Positions 16,468 to 26,254 of a DNA stretch of 64,000 bases are shown in pieces. The notes under the pieces are model-generated. The model did no database searches. It worked only from the letters and a program-made list of their open reading frames with translations, and was not told the DNA's origin. Made by a program: the position numbers and the translations under genes. Source of the DNA: Bacteroidales bacterium (GTDB lineage Bacteria; Bacteroidota; Bacteroidia; Bacteroidales; UBA932); NCBI GenBank assembly GCA_017627955.1, contig JAGAFU010000032.1, positions 1 through 64,000 on the forward strand. Reading direction: 5' to 3'. Position 1 is the stretch's first letter, and every line of letters starts with the position of its first letter.

Positions 16468-17115
16468 ATGGAAGGGATCAGGAACCTGAAGTCTCTGACT
16501 ATGGACGAGCTGGCCGGGGTGATACATGCTTACCCCTGGTTCGGCGCCGCCCGTGTCGAGCTTTGCGAGCGGATGTCAAAAGTCGGCGGAGGAGAGTGGG
16601 GCAAGGAGCAGTACGCCGACGCGGCCATGTACATCTCCTCCAGATCTATCGTGTCCGACATCGTCCGGTCTGCCCGGGAGACTGACTATTCCGACAAGGA
16701 TGTCCAGACCCTCCTGAAGAAATTCATCGTCCCGAAAGCCGCGCCGGAGGCGGTGGTCCCGGCGGCAGAAGAGCCCCAAACGCGTCCCGCCACACCGGCT
16801 CCCAGACCCTACCGCAGGACGGTGACGGTCCCTGGAGGGGACTTCTTCTCGCAGGATGAATACAAGGGGGTAACCATGGAGGAAGACAACTACTTCTCCA
16901 AGTTCAAAGCCACCAAATCAGACGATGACGACCCCAGGAAATGGGAAGATCCGGAACTGGGATTCTGCACCGAGACGCTCGCGTGGGTCTATGCCGAACA
17001 AGGCTATAAGTCTGACGCTAAAAAGATTTATTCACGTCTAATGTTGCGATATCCGGAAAAAATCGCTTACTTTGCATCCCTTATTGAAAAATTGGACGAA
17101 GAAATTAAAAAATAA
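16468..17115 (+). CDS. Conserved hypothetical protein between lptE and secG
   Basis: A 215-residue soluble protein. The N-terminal 75 residues form one small helical domain (LTMDELAGVIHAYPWFGAAR), then a Pro/Ala-rich linker (about 90-112), then a segment including FFSQDEYKGV, and a C-terminal helix pair (TETLAWVYAEQGYKSDAKKI) that resembles a single TPR-like unit. Homologues sit at this same place beside secG in Bacteroidales, but no function is known to me. Confidence 0.8.
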   Translation: MEGIRNLKSLTMDELAGVIHAYPWFGAARVELCERMSKVGGGEWGKEQYADAAMYISSRSIVSDIVRSARETDYSDKDVQTLLKKFIVPKAAPEAVVPAAEEPQTRPATPAPRPYRRTVTVPGGDFFSQDEYKGVTMEEDNYFSKFKATKSDDDDPRKWEDPELGFCTETLAWVYAEQGYKSDAKKIYSRLMLRYPEKIAYFASLIEKLDEEIKK

Positions 17116-17120
17116 CGAAT

Positions 17121-17483
17121 ATGAATACCTTATTCACAATCCTCACAATCCTGATTGTAATCGCCGCGATCCTGCTTATCGCCGTCGTCCTCCTTCAGAA
17201 CGGAAAGGGCGAGGGAATGGCCAGCAACTTCACGTCAGCCAATCAGACTCTTGGTGTCAGGCAGACCGCCGACATCCTTGAGAAGGTTTCATGGGGTCTG
17301 GTGACCTTCATCCTCATTGTCTCGATCATCACTTCCTTCACTATCCGCAACCAGGTCAGCGGTGTCGATGTGAATGATCTCATCGAGAATGTCGAGGAGC
17401 AGCCCGAGTTCCCTTCAGCTCCTGTCCAGCAGCAAGCCGCTCCCGCGACAGAAGCTCCCGCCACTGAGACTCCAGCCAACTAA
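17121..17483 (+). CDS. secG: Preprotein translocase subunit SecG
   Basis: SecG is the small auxiliary subunit of the SecYEG channel. Two transmembrane segments (about 3-24 and 53-73) flank the conserved loop LLQNGKGEGMASNF. The 120-residue length includes a C-terminal tail rich in Pro, Ala, Gln and Glu, typical of the phylum. It is 5 bases after the hypothetical gene and is followed by a chain of hairpins and a terminator. Confidence 0.93.
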   Translation: MNTLFTILTILIVIAAILLIAVVLLQNGKGEGMASNFTSANQTLGVRQTADILEKVSWGLVTFILIVSIITSFTIRNQVSGVDVNDLIENVEEQPEFPSAPVQQQAAPATEAPATETPAN

Positions 17484-17498
17484 GGGCGACTCACCATC

Positions 17499-17597
17499 AT
17501 GGCCGGCTGACCGGCCATCCCACTGACAATCTGTCAGTCCAACCTTGTTGGAACATATTTTGACCTTTATCTGTCCGGCCCCCTTTCGGGCCGGACA
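17499..17597 (+). repeat. Four consecutive perfect hairpins after secG
   Basis: Within 99 bases there are four adjacent perfect stem-loops: 8-base stem with CTGA loop (17499-17518), 6-base stem with ATC loop (17523-17537), 5-base stem with CTT loop (17539-17551) and 10-base stem with CCTTTC loop (17572-17597). The last is a terminator. The first three are not needed for termination and could be an RNA processing or stability element. Confidence 0.7.
17572..17597 (+). terminator. Intrinsic terminator of the lptE-secG operon
   Basis: Ten-base GC-rich stem (TGTCCGGCCC with its complement) and six-base loop, followed by TTTAGTTTT. It lies about 90 bases after the secG stop. Confidence 0.8.
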
Positions 17598-17620
17598 TTT
17601 AGTTTTGATACCCGATCTTA

Positions 17621-17731
17621 CGGCGAAGGTGGGTGTCCCCTCGAAGGACCCATGCCACCCTCGGCACTGTAAGAGGGGGGACCGGAGCGAAGCGAGCGGT
17701 GGGGCCGCGAGGGGAGCACCCCCCTTCGCCG
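17621..17731. repeat. Long imperfect inverted repeat upstream of clpB
   Basis: Arms of 23 and 24 bases (17621-17643 and 17708-17731) are complementary apart from one mismatch and one bulge and enclose 64 bases of GC-rich sequence with smaller internal palindromes. It begins CGGCGAAGG and ends CCTTCGCCG, ends 29 bases before the clpB ATG and is followed by eight A residues. It resembles a REP or MITE-type element; I found no second copy by eye. Confidence 0.6.
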
Positions 17732-17760
17732 AAAAAAAATGAACAAAAGGAGATACAGAT

Positions 17761-19953
17761 ATGGACAACAGAAACAATAACAACAATTTGCAGTTTCTTC
17801 CGAAGTTTGCCATCAACCTGAATGAGCAAGCTTCCCAAGGCAAGCTCGACCCTGTCATCGGCAGGGACGATGAGATCAGAAGAGTCCTTCAGATCTTGAG
17901 CAGAAGGACCAAGAACAACCCGATCCTCGTGGGAGAACCCGGAGTCGGTAAAACCGCCATCTCCGAAGGCATCGCCCAGAAGATCATTGACGGCGATGTC
18001 CCTGAGAACCTTAAGAGCAAAAAAGTCTATTCCCTCGACATGGGAGCCCTCATCGCGGGAGCGAAATATCAGGGAGAATTCGAGGAAAGGCTGAAAGGCG
18101 TTGTCAAAGAAGTGGTTGACAGTGCCGGAGAGATAATCCTCTTCATCGACGAGATCCACACCCTCGTGGGTGCCGGAAGAACCTCCGGAGCCATGGACGC
18201 CTCGAATATTCTCAAACCAGCCTTGGCAAGAGGCGAGCTGAGAACCATCGGCTCCACCACCCTGGACGAGTACCAGAAATATTTCGAGACTGACAAGGCT
18301 CTTGAAAGACGTTTCCAAATGGTCATGGTCGATGAGCCTTCGACGGCCGAGTCGATCGCGATCTTGAGAGGACTGAAAGAAAAATATGAGAACCACCACA
18401 GGGTGAAGATCGAGGACGACGCCTTGATCGCCGCTGTCAACCTGTCCCACAGGTACATCACCAACCGTTTCCTTCCGGACAAGGCCATTGACCTTGTGGA
18501 CGAGGCCGCCTCAAAGCTCCGTCTTGAGATGAACTCCGTCCCTGAGCCCCTGGCCGAGCTCAACAGCGACATCCGCCAGCTTGAGATTGAGAAAGAGGCT
18601 GTGAAGAGAGAGGGAACTTCCTTGAAATCAGAGAAAATTGAGAAAGAGCTCGCGGACAAGACCGCTGCCCGGGACGCCCTGATGAAGCGCTGGAACGACG
18701 AGAAAGACATCCTGTCCGGCCTTCAGGAAGCCAGGCAGAAGATGGAGGACTATAAGATAGAGGCCGCCGCGGCCGAGAGAGCCGGCGACTACGGCAAGGT
18801 CGCGGAGCTGCGCTACGGCAAGATGGCCGACATCCAAAAGACTATCGACGAGCTCTCAGCCAAGCAGGCCGCCATTAAGGATCCGATCGTGACCGAGGCC
18901 GTAACCCCGCAGGACATAGCCGAGGTCGTGGCGAAGTGGACCGGTATTCCTGTCCAGAAGATGCTTGAGAGCGAGAAGGAGAAACTCCTCCGCATCGAGA
19001 CCGAGATCCACAAGAGAGTTGTCGGCCAGGAGCAGGCTATCCAGGCCGTGGCCGATGCCGTAAGACGTTCAAGGGCAGGACTTTCCAACGAGAAAAGACC
19101 TATCGGTTCGTTCCTCTTCATGGGTACGACAGGAGTAGGAAAGACTGAGCTTGCAAAGGCTCTCGCCGAGTTCCTGTTCAACGATGAGAACATGATCACG
19201 AGAATCGATATGAGCGAGTACCAGGAGCGTCACACCGTCAGCCGTCTTGTCGGAGCGCCTCCGGGATACGTCGGCTACGATGAGGGTGGCCAGCTGACCG
19301 AGGCCGTCCGAAGGAAGCCCTATTCGGTAATATTGCTGGACGAGATTGAGAAAGCGCACCCGGATGTGTTCAATGTCCGGCTGCAGGTACTTGACGACGG
19401 CCGTCTGACCGACAACAAGGGCCGCACCGTGGACTTCAAGAACACCATCCTGATCATGACTTCCAACGTCGGGTCCGACATCATCGCAAGCTACATGGAG
19501 CGCCTGCCCCAGATCGGACTTCCGGGAGCCGACCCGACCGAGGAGATGAAAGCCATAGCCCGCAGGAGGGAGATGCTCAACGAGTGCAAGGACAAGGTTA
19601 TGGACGTCCTCAAGATGACCGTCCGTCCGGAGTTCCTCAACAGAATCGACGAGATCATCATGTTCGATCCCCTGACTCGCGGTGACATCCGGGACATCCT
19701 CCATATCCAGATGCGCCAGCTTCAGGACAAGCTGTCCGAGGAAGGCGTCACGATCAGCTTCACAAAGGAGTTCGAGGACTGGATGGTAGAGGGTGGATAT
19801 GACCCGGCTTATGGTGCCAGGCCAATCAAGAGGCTGATGCAGAGGGAACTTGTCAACCAGCTCGCCAAGGAAATCCTCGCGGGCAAAGTGCACAAGGACT
19901 CAACAATCGAAGTCGACGCCGCCGGCGGCAGCATCGTCCTGAGGAACAAATAA
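17761..19953 (+). CDS. clpB: ClpB-type AAA+ disaggregase lacking the N-terminal domain
   Basis: ClpB extracts polypeptides from aggregates together with DnaK. The product has 730 residues against about 860 normally. After an Asn-rich start ([12 protein letters not shown]) it enters directly at the domain-1 linker [13 protein letters not shown]. Walker A motifs GEPGVGKT (58-65) and GTTGVGKT (about 456-463), [12 protein letters not shown], the middle domain (about 265-380, with [15 protein letters not shown]) and the C-terminal small domain are all present. Only the substrate-recruiting Clp_N domain is missing. No IGF/IGL-type ClpP-docking loop was recognised. It matches the short ClpB isoform made elsewhere by internal initiation. 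Confidence 0.9.
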   Translation: MDNRNNNNNLQFLPKFAINLNEQASQGKLDPVIGRDDEIRRVLQILSRRTKNNPILVGEPGVGKTAISEGIAQKIIDGDVPENLKSKKVYSLDMGALIAGAKYQGEFEERLKGVVKEVVDSAGEIILFIDEIHTLVGAGRTSGAMDASNILKPALARGELRTIGSTTLDEYQKYFETDKALERRFQMVMVDEPSTAESIAILRGLKEKYENHHRVKIEDDALIAAVNLSHRYITNRFLPDKAIDLVDEAASKLRLEMNSVPEPLAELNSDIRQLEIEKEAVKREGTSLKSEKIEKELADKTAARDALMKRWNDEKDILSGLQEARQKMEDYKIEAAAAERAGDYGKVAELRYGKMADIQKTIDELSAKQAAIKDPIVTEAVTPQDIAEVVAKWTGIPVQKMLESEKEKLLRIETEIHKRVVGQEQAIQAVADAVRRSRAGLSNEKRPIGSFLFMGTTGVGKTELAKALAEFLFNDENMITRIDMSEYQERHTVSRLVGAPPGYVGYDEGGQLTEAVRRKPYSVILLDEIEKAHPDVFNVRLQVLDDGRLTDNKGRTVDFKNTILIMTSNVGSDIIASYMERLPQIGLPGADPTEEMKAIARRREMLNECKDKVMDVLKMTVRPEFLNRIDEIIMFDPLTRGDIRDILHIQMRQLQDKLSEEGVTISFTKEFEDWMVEGGYDPAYGARPIKRLMQRELVNQLAKEILAGKVHKDSTIEVDAAGGSIVLRNK

Positions 19954-19959
19954 TCTTCC

Positions 19960-21060
19960 CTATCGGAATATATTCATGACTTGCACGCAGGCGCGAGCGT
20001 CATGCATGGGGTACATCCTGAAGGCGATGGTGTCAACGGTGTCGTTGAGATGCTCCTTGATGAAGTCCCAGATCCTCATGGCGTAGTCGGCACCTTCCGG
20101 AACACTCTGGTACTTCCAGGCGCACAAATTGGCTATCAACGCCTCTGCCTGGACCCAAGGAACCATCTGGGAGTCGACTTCTCCTTCAGAGTCTTTCCCG
20201 TAGACCACGAAACCGTCTCCGGACATGCCGTCCATGCCGGATTTGTACAGTTCCAGGCAAATGTCCTTGACATGATTGATCACGTCCATGTCGCAAATCG
20301 CGTAGGCCGCGTCAAGGATCGACCAGGAGGCCTCCAAGTCAAGGCCGAACATGCATCCAGATCCGACCGGGATCCATTCCTTCGAGAAGCGGATCTGGAG
20401 ATGGCCGGTCTGCGGATTAAAGAACTCGCTGACCATCACATCGATAAGATCGACGATCACTCCTCTCAATGAAGGATCGCGCCACACCCGGTAAAGGTTG
20501 GCGTAACCTTCAAGAAGATAAAGGTGTGAGAAAGCGAGACGGGACTCGTCCTTCACGGTGAAGTCACGGGCGAGAACTTCCCGGTAACCTCCCAGAGACA
20601 GATCGTGGAACTCCTTCTCGACAATCTTGTAGAGATTGATGGCCTGCTTGAGGGACTCATCGTCCTTTGTGGCCCCATAGAACTCACTCAAGGCGTAGAT
20701 CGCCAGAGCCTGGTTGCTCAAGAGGGCGTCCGTGTCCTTCTTCTCTCCCCATGAGTCGACGTAGACAAATGCCCCGCCGTACTTATGGTCGATGAAATGC
20801 TGGATGAAATAGTCCTTCCCATTCATCGCCGGCATGAGATATTCCTTTTTTCCGAATACCCTGTAGGCGTTGGAGAAGGCCCAGATTATACGAGCGTTAA
20901 GCTGCTCTTCCCTATCGGCGTCCTTGTCGGCGGCAAGCCCCTCGGCGATCTTCCCATAGAAGCCGCCGCGGGGATCTTGCATGCCGGACCAGAACTTCAG
21001 GATGTCCCACTCGAGGACTTCCTTCACTTCCTTCAAAAGGATGTCGGTTCTTCCTGTCAT
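19960..21060 (-). CDS. AGE/cellobiose 2-epimerase fold protein with altered active site
   Basis: A 366-residue (alpha/alpha)6-barrel protein of the N-acylglucosamine/cellobiose 2-epimerase family, shorter than the usual 390-410. Family marks are GGFYGKI (32-38), HLYLLEGYANLY, MVPWVQAEA (299-307) and MHDAR near the end. Two catalytic-zone histidines look replaced: the usual GHDIEASW reads GLDLEASW (239-246), and the HxHxLE segment reads HLYLLE. It may therefore have another activity or none. No signal peptide, so cytoplasmic. It is 18 bases downstream of the double-DUF1080 gene and probably cotranscribed. Confidence 0.8.
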   Translation of the reverse strand: MTGRTDILLKEVKEVLEWDILKFWSGMQDPRGGFYGKIAEGLAADKDADREEQLNARIIWAFSNAYRVFGKKEYLMPAMNGKDYFIQHFIDHKYGGAFVYVDSWGEKKDTDALLSNQALAIYALSEFYGATKDDESLKQAINLYKIVEKEFHDLSLGGYREVLARDFTVKDESRLAFSHLYLLEGYANLYRVWRDPSLRGVIVDLIDVMVSEFFNPQTGHLQIRFSKEWIPVGSGCMFGLDLEASWSILDAAYAICDMDVINHVKDICLELYKSGMDGMSGDGFVVYGKDSEGEVDSQMVPWVQAEALIANLCAWKYQSVPEGADYAMRIWDFIKEHLNDTVDTIAFRMYPMHDARACVQVMNIFR

Positions 21061-21078
21061 GACCGCTGTTTTGAAGTT

Positions 21079-22374
21079 CTACAGCGTCTTGATGTGGATG
21101 TTGCGCCAGCGGACCTTTATGCCGCCACCGTCGTGGATCTGGAGGCAGATCCTGCCCCTGCCCTTGCCGATCGCCTCATCGGTGATGTCGGTCATCGGCT
21201 CGCCGTTGAGCCAGGACTGGAGATGATCTCCCTCAAGACGGATGCGCATAGTGTTCCACTCTCCGTATTTGAGAATATTCTCTTTCTCTTCAGGAATCTG
21301 ATAGAGCCAGCCGCGGCCGTAAGACTCATAGACACCGCCAGTGTCGTGGTTCGGAGGAGCCACCTCAACCTGCCATCCGCTGACCGTGACGCCCTCGGGG
21401 ACGATGGAACGGATGAACACACCGGAATTACCATCAGCGAACTGCTGGAATTCAAGAGTAAGGTCGAAATTGTAGTAATATTCCTCTGTTCCGAAATATC
21501 CATAAGCCTTGTCGGGGCCGCTCTCGCAGACGAGACAACCCTCATCATCCACGTACCAGAGCTCGGTGCCGTAGTTGATCCAGCCAGTAAGGTCCTTACC
21601 ATTGAAGAGATCCTTCTCAACAGGCTTAGGATCAGGAAGTTCCTTGATCTTGATATTCCTGAACCAGGCGGGATAGCCATGGTCCTGGAGGCAGATGTGA
21701 CCGGTCGGGGACATGCCGTACTCAGTGGCCTCAGCCCATTTACCGGCAGCCTTGCGGGCGAACCAATCCTCGCTCCAGGCGTCAAACTCGACAGTCACCT
21801 TGCCGTTGAGCAGATAGGTCACATGGCCGTTGTCGAAGATGATCTCGCTCTGGTTCCACTGTCCGGCGGGCTTGAGGTCGCGGGTGTCGAAATCAGGAAC
21901 ATACATCGCGTAGTCCACGCCGCACCTCTGCCAAGGCTCGAGGACGTAGCCATCGTTCATCTCGGTAAAATTGTCATCGTCAATCAACTGATACTCAGGT
22001 CCTGTGACATAAGGTACTTTGAGGACGGGATTCTCGACGACATGGTACATCATACCGCTGTTGCCGCCCTTGCTGATCTTCCATTCCCACTTGAGATCAA
22101 AGTTGGTGTATTCTTTATCAGTGACGATATAACCGTTCTCATCGCTCCCCTGTCCTTCAGCCTGGATGGTTCCATCGACGACAGTCCAAGGCCCCGTGAG
22201 GGATTTGCCGTTGTAGTCCCTCCAACCATTGAGGGTCTCACCGTCAAAAAGCAGCTGCCATCCTTCAGCTTTCTCCTGTGATGAAAGCGTGTTGGGCTTG
22301 GATGAGCAGCCCGCGAGAGTGAGGGCGGCAAGGAGTGTCGCCCCGGTCCAATAAATTAACTTTCTCATACTCAT
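21079..22374 (-). CDS. Lipoprotein with two DUF1080 domains
   Basis: A 431-residue lipoprotein (lipobox TLAGC, Cys about 23) with two tandem DUF1080 folds, about residues 38-250 and 255-431. Each starts with the family motif LFDGETLNGWRDY or LFNGKDLTGWINY, contains GNSGMMYH or GNSGVFIR, and ends WFRNIKIKEL or RWRNIHIKTL. The two differ in the middle, so one may bind and the other act. Expected place is the outer membrane facing the periplasm. DUF1080 proteins include 3-keto-glycoside-active enzymes. A second start at 22368 is possible. Confidence 0.87.
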   Translation of the reverse strand: MSMRKLIYWTGATLLAALTLAGCSSKPNTLSSQEKAEGWQLLFDGETLNGWRDYNGKSLTGPWTVVDGTIQAEGQGSDENGYIVTDKEYTNFDLKWEWKISKGGNSGMMYHVVENPVLKVPYVTGPEYQLIDDDNFTEMNDGYVLEPWQRCGVDYAMYVPDFDTRDLKPAGQWNQSEIIFDNGHVTYLLNGKVTVEFDAWSEDWFARKAAGKWAEATEYGMSPTGHICLQDHGYPAWFRNIKIKELPDPKPVEKDLFNGKDLTGWINYGTELWYVDDEGCLVCESGPDKAYGYFGTEEYYYNFDLTLEFQQFADGNSGVFIRSIVPEGVTVSGWQVEVAPPNHDTGGVYESYGRGWLYQIPEEKENILKYGEWNTMRIRLEGDHLQSWLNGEPMTDITDEAIGKGRGRICLQIHDGGGIKVRWRNIHIKTL

Positions 22375-22399
22375 TATGTTAAATAAGATAAAAATATTA

Positions 22400-22600
22400 T
22401 CAGATCGTTAATGTGAAGATCCCCATGATCATGAAAAAGAGAATGATCAAAAGGAGAACCGACACGGTCACACAACCGCAACCGCAACCGATGCCTTTCT
22501 TGGCTCCTTCAGTAAAGCCCTTGTCTCCCTCGCCACTGCGGGAGAAAACAAGGCCGATGATGCCGCCCACCAGGGCGCAGATAAGAATGAATTTCAACAT
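22400..22600 (-). CDS. Small membrane protein with Gly-Cys cluster
   Basis: A 66-residue protein of unknown function: a transmembrane segment at the N-terminus, a polar stretch (SRSGEGDKGFTEGAKKG), a GCGCGC cluster and a second hydrophobic helix. I start it at 22600 (MLKFILI) because a perfect -7 box at 22607-22614 overlaps the other possible start at 22609. Translation of such short two-helix proteins is hard to prove, but the codon pattern and promoter support it. Confidence 0.6.
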   Translation of the reverse strand: MLKFILICALVGGIIGLVFSRSGEGDKGFTEGAKKGIGCGCGCVTVSVLLLIILFFMIMGIFTLTI

Positions 22601-22606
22601 AGTGAA

Positions 22607-22614
22607 CAAATTTA
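22607..22614 (-). promoter_or_regulatory. -7 box for the small membrane protein
   Basis: Perfect TAAATTTG on the minus strand, 6 bases before the ATG at 22600. Divergent from the box at 22654. Confidence 0.45.
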
Positions 22615-22653
22615 CTAAAAATCCTCACTATTTCAATACTCGAACCGAATTGT

Positions 22654-22661
22654 TATCTTTG
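22654..22661 (+). promoter_or_regulatory. -7 box for the aminopeptidase P gene
   Basis: Perfect TATCTTTG, 26 bases before the ATG at 22688. No exact -33 TTTG. Confidence 0.5.
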
Positions 22662-22687
22662 TGACAAGGATAATAATATTTCAAGAT

Positions 22688-24130
22688 ATGTTCTCAAAAG
22701 AAATCTACATCGCAAGAAGGAAAGCCCTGGTCAGCAAGATGGCCGCCACGGCTCCGGAAGGAAAAAGGGGAATCGCCTTGTTCATAGGAAATGTTGAAGC
22801 CGCCGCGCAGTACAAAGACAACGCCTATAAATTCAGGCAGGATTCATCGTGGTTGTATTATTTCGGCTTGGACGAGCCCAGGTACGCCGCCATCATAGAT
22901 CTCGATAACGGAGAAGAGACAATCTACGCCGACGATGTCGAGATCGGGGATATCATCTGGATGGGCCCGCAACCTTCAGTCGCATCGAAAGCGGCTTCCG
23001 TCGGGGTTGGCAAATCGGCCTCATACGGATCTGTCAGCGTAGCCGTCACCAAGGCCCTCGCCACCGGAAGGGATATTCATTTCCTGCCTCCGAGCAGGTA
23101 CTACAACACGATGAAACTGGCCTCGCTGACTGGGATTCCTGAGGAGAAGGTCGGCGTGGTAGCTCCGATCGCGCGAGACTGCGGCCAGCATGCTTCCGAG
23201 GAACTGGTCAAGGCCGTGATCTCGATGAGGCTCGTCAAGGAACCATGTGAGATTGAGCAGCTTGACGATGCCGGAGCTCTCGGGCAGGAGATGCACACAG
23301 TTGCCAGGGACAACATCAAGATCGGAATCGTCGAGCAGGAAATTGTCGGCAAGATGGAAGGTCTCGTGCTCCAGAAAGGATGGGGCGTGTCCTTCCCTAC
23401 CATCCTTACCCAGCACGGAGAGACCCTCCACAACCATCTCCACGACAAGATAGTGGAGCCCGGCAAACTGATGGTCATTGATGCCGGAGCGGAGAACAAC
23501 ATGCATTACGCCTCCGACTTCACGAGGACATATCCAACCTCCGGCAAATTCACCTCAAAGCAGAGAGATGTCTACCAGATTGTCTGCGACTGCAACGAGC
23601 TGGCTTTCAGCCTGACAAAGCCCGGAGTAACTTACCGTGACATCCACCTTGCCACAGCGAGGAAGATGCTGGAAGGCCTCAGCGGACTCGGCCTTGTCAA
23701 GGGCGATCTCGACACGATGGTCGCCGAGGGGATCGCTGGCCTGTTCCAGCCCCACGGGCTCGGGCATAACATGGGACTCGATGTCCACGACATGGAGGAT
23801 CTCGGGGAGAATCTCGTGGGCTACGACCCGGACCAGAAACGTTCGTCCCAACTTGGCCTCGGCAGCCTCAGGATGGCCCGCAGGCTTGTTCCGGGAAATG
23901 TCATCACCGATGAGCCGGGAATATATTTCATCCCCGCCCTGATAGAGAAATGGAAGTCCGAGGGCACAGGCAAGGGCTTTGTCAACTTCGCCAAACTTGA
24001 GGAATATTACGACTTCGGAGGGATCCGGATCGAGGACGATGTCCTGGTGACAGAAGATGGCGCACGCCGTACAGGACCCAACCGACTGCCCGTCCAGCCC
24101 GACGATGTGGAGGCCGCGATGAATTCCTAA
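22688..24130 (+). CDS. pepP: Xaa-Pro aminopeptidase, M24B family
   Basis: Removes N-terminal residues ahead of proline; dinuclear Mn enzyme, cytoplasmic. The 480-residue product has the creatinase-like N domain and the pita-bread catalytic domain with metal ligands in VIDAGAENN, SDFTRTYP, HGLGHNMGLDVHD, TDEPGIYF and GGIRIEDDVLVTE. I use ATG 22688 (MFSKEIYIARRK) as it follows the promoter; the frame is open to 22661 but that lies inside the -7 box. The symbol is by family only. Confidence 0.92.
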   Translation: MFSKEIYIARRKALVSKMAATAPEGKRGIALFIGNVEAAAQYKDNAYKFRQDSSWLYYFGLDEPRYAAIIDLDNGEETIYADDVEIGDIIWMGPQPSVASKAASVGVGKSASYGSVSVAVTKALATGRDIHFLPPSRYYNTMKLASLTGIPEEKVGVVAPIARDCGQHASEELVKAVISMRLVKEPCEIEQLDDAGALGQEMHTVARDNIKIGIVEQEIVGKMEGLVLQKGWGVSFPTILTQHGETLHNHLHDKIVEPGKLMVIDAGAENNMHYASDFTRTYPTSGKFTSKQRDVYQIVCDCNELAFSLTKPGVTYRDIHLATARKMLEGLSGLGLVKGDLDTMVAEGIAGLFQPHGLGHNMGLDVHDMEDLGENLVGYDPDQKRSSQLGLGSLRMARRLVPGNVITDEPGIYFIPALIEKWKSEGTGKGFVNFAKLEEYYDFGGIRIEDDVLVTEDGARRTGPNRLPVQPDDVEAAMNS

Positions 24131-24158
24131 CTGTCATCCTGAGCAAAGCGAAGGATCT
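24131..24158 (+). repeat. Interspersed short repeat, copy 1
   Basis: About 28 bases reading TGTCATCCTGAGC..GCGAAGGATCT, lying exactly between the pepP stop and the DUF456 start. Similar sequences occur in inverse orientation at 39246-39275 (inside GH2) and 63664-63691. This is the widespread family whose translation gives SEAKDL or HPERSEGS in many genomes. Confidence 0.75.
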
Positions 24159-24159
24159 T

Positions 24160-24654
24160 ATGTCTACAGTAATCATCATATTAGCCGTCTTGTGCGGCGT
24201 GATCGGAATTGCCGGGAGCATTCTCCCGGCTCTTCCGGGGCCCCCGGTCAGCTGGGCCGGCCTTCTCATCCTCTACCTATGGGGAAGCGGGACCAACGCC
24301 GCAGGGGATCCGATGTCAACAAAGTTCCTGCTGATCTGGCTGGCCATCACAATAATTGTCTGCATCATCGACTACGTCGTCCCGGCATATTTCACAAGGA
24401 TCACAGGAGGGAGCAAAGCCGCCGGCCGGGGAGCCATTGTCGGACTTCTGGTCGGAATGTTCGTTCCGCCGGTCGGGATCATACTCGGGACGCTTGGAGG
24501 GGCCTTCCTCGCCGAATATCTGGTCGCCCGCAAAGGGGGCTGGGACTCCGCGAGATCAGCCGTAGGCGCACTTCTGGGATTCTTCTTCGGCACCGGCATC
24601 AAACTGATTGCCAGCGGTTTGATGATGTATTACATCATAGTCTTCATGAAATAG
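24160..24654 (+). CDS. DUF456 membrane protein
   Basis: A 164-residue inner-membrane protein with about four or five transmembrane segments and the DUF456 start signature ILPALPGPPVSWAGLL, plus the glycine-rich VGLLVGMFVPPVGIILGTLGG. Function is unknown. The ATG comes directly after a short interspersed repeat, so that repeat forms its upstream leader and any ribosome-binding site. Confidence 0.88.
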   Translation: MSTVIIILAVLCGVIGIAGSILPALPGPPVSWAGLLILYLWGSGTNAAGDPMSTKFLLIWLAITIIVCIIDYVVPAYFTRITGGSKAAGRGAIVGLLVGMFVPPVGIILGTLGGAFLAEYLVARKGGWDSARSAVGALLGFFFGTGIKLIASGLMMYYIIVFMK

Positions 24655-24709
24655 ATTTCGGATTTTGGAAGAATATTCCTAAATTTATAGGATTTTAGGA
24701 AAAAGCGCG

Positions 24710-26233
<1,524 letters not shown>

Positions 26234-26254
26234 ATACTTAATACTAATAACATT

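Noticed and set aside
17761-17800. Frameshift hiding a Clp_N domain upstream of clpB
   Set aside because: The 280 bases before the ATG hold hairpins and a terminator and no frame resembling Clp_N.
20785-22281. 498-codon plus-strand frame over the AGE and DUF1080 genes
   Set aside because: Antisense to two well-supported genes and spans their junction; typical shadow frame.
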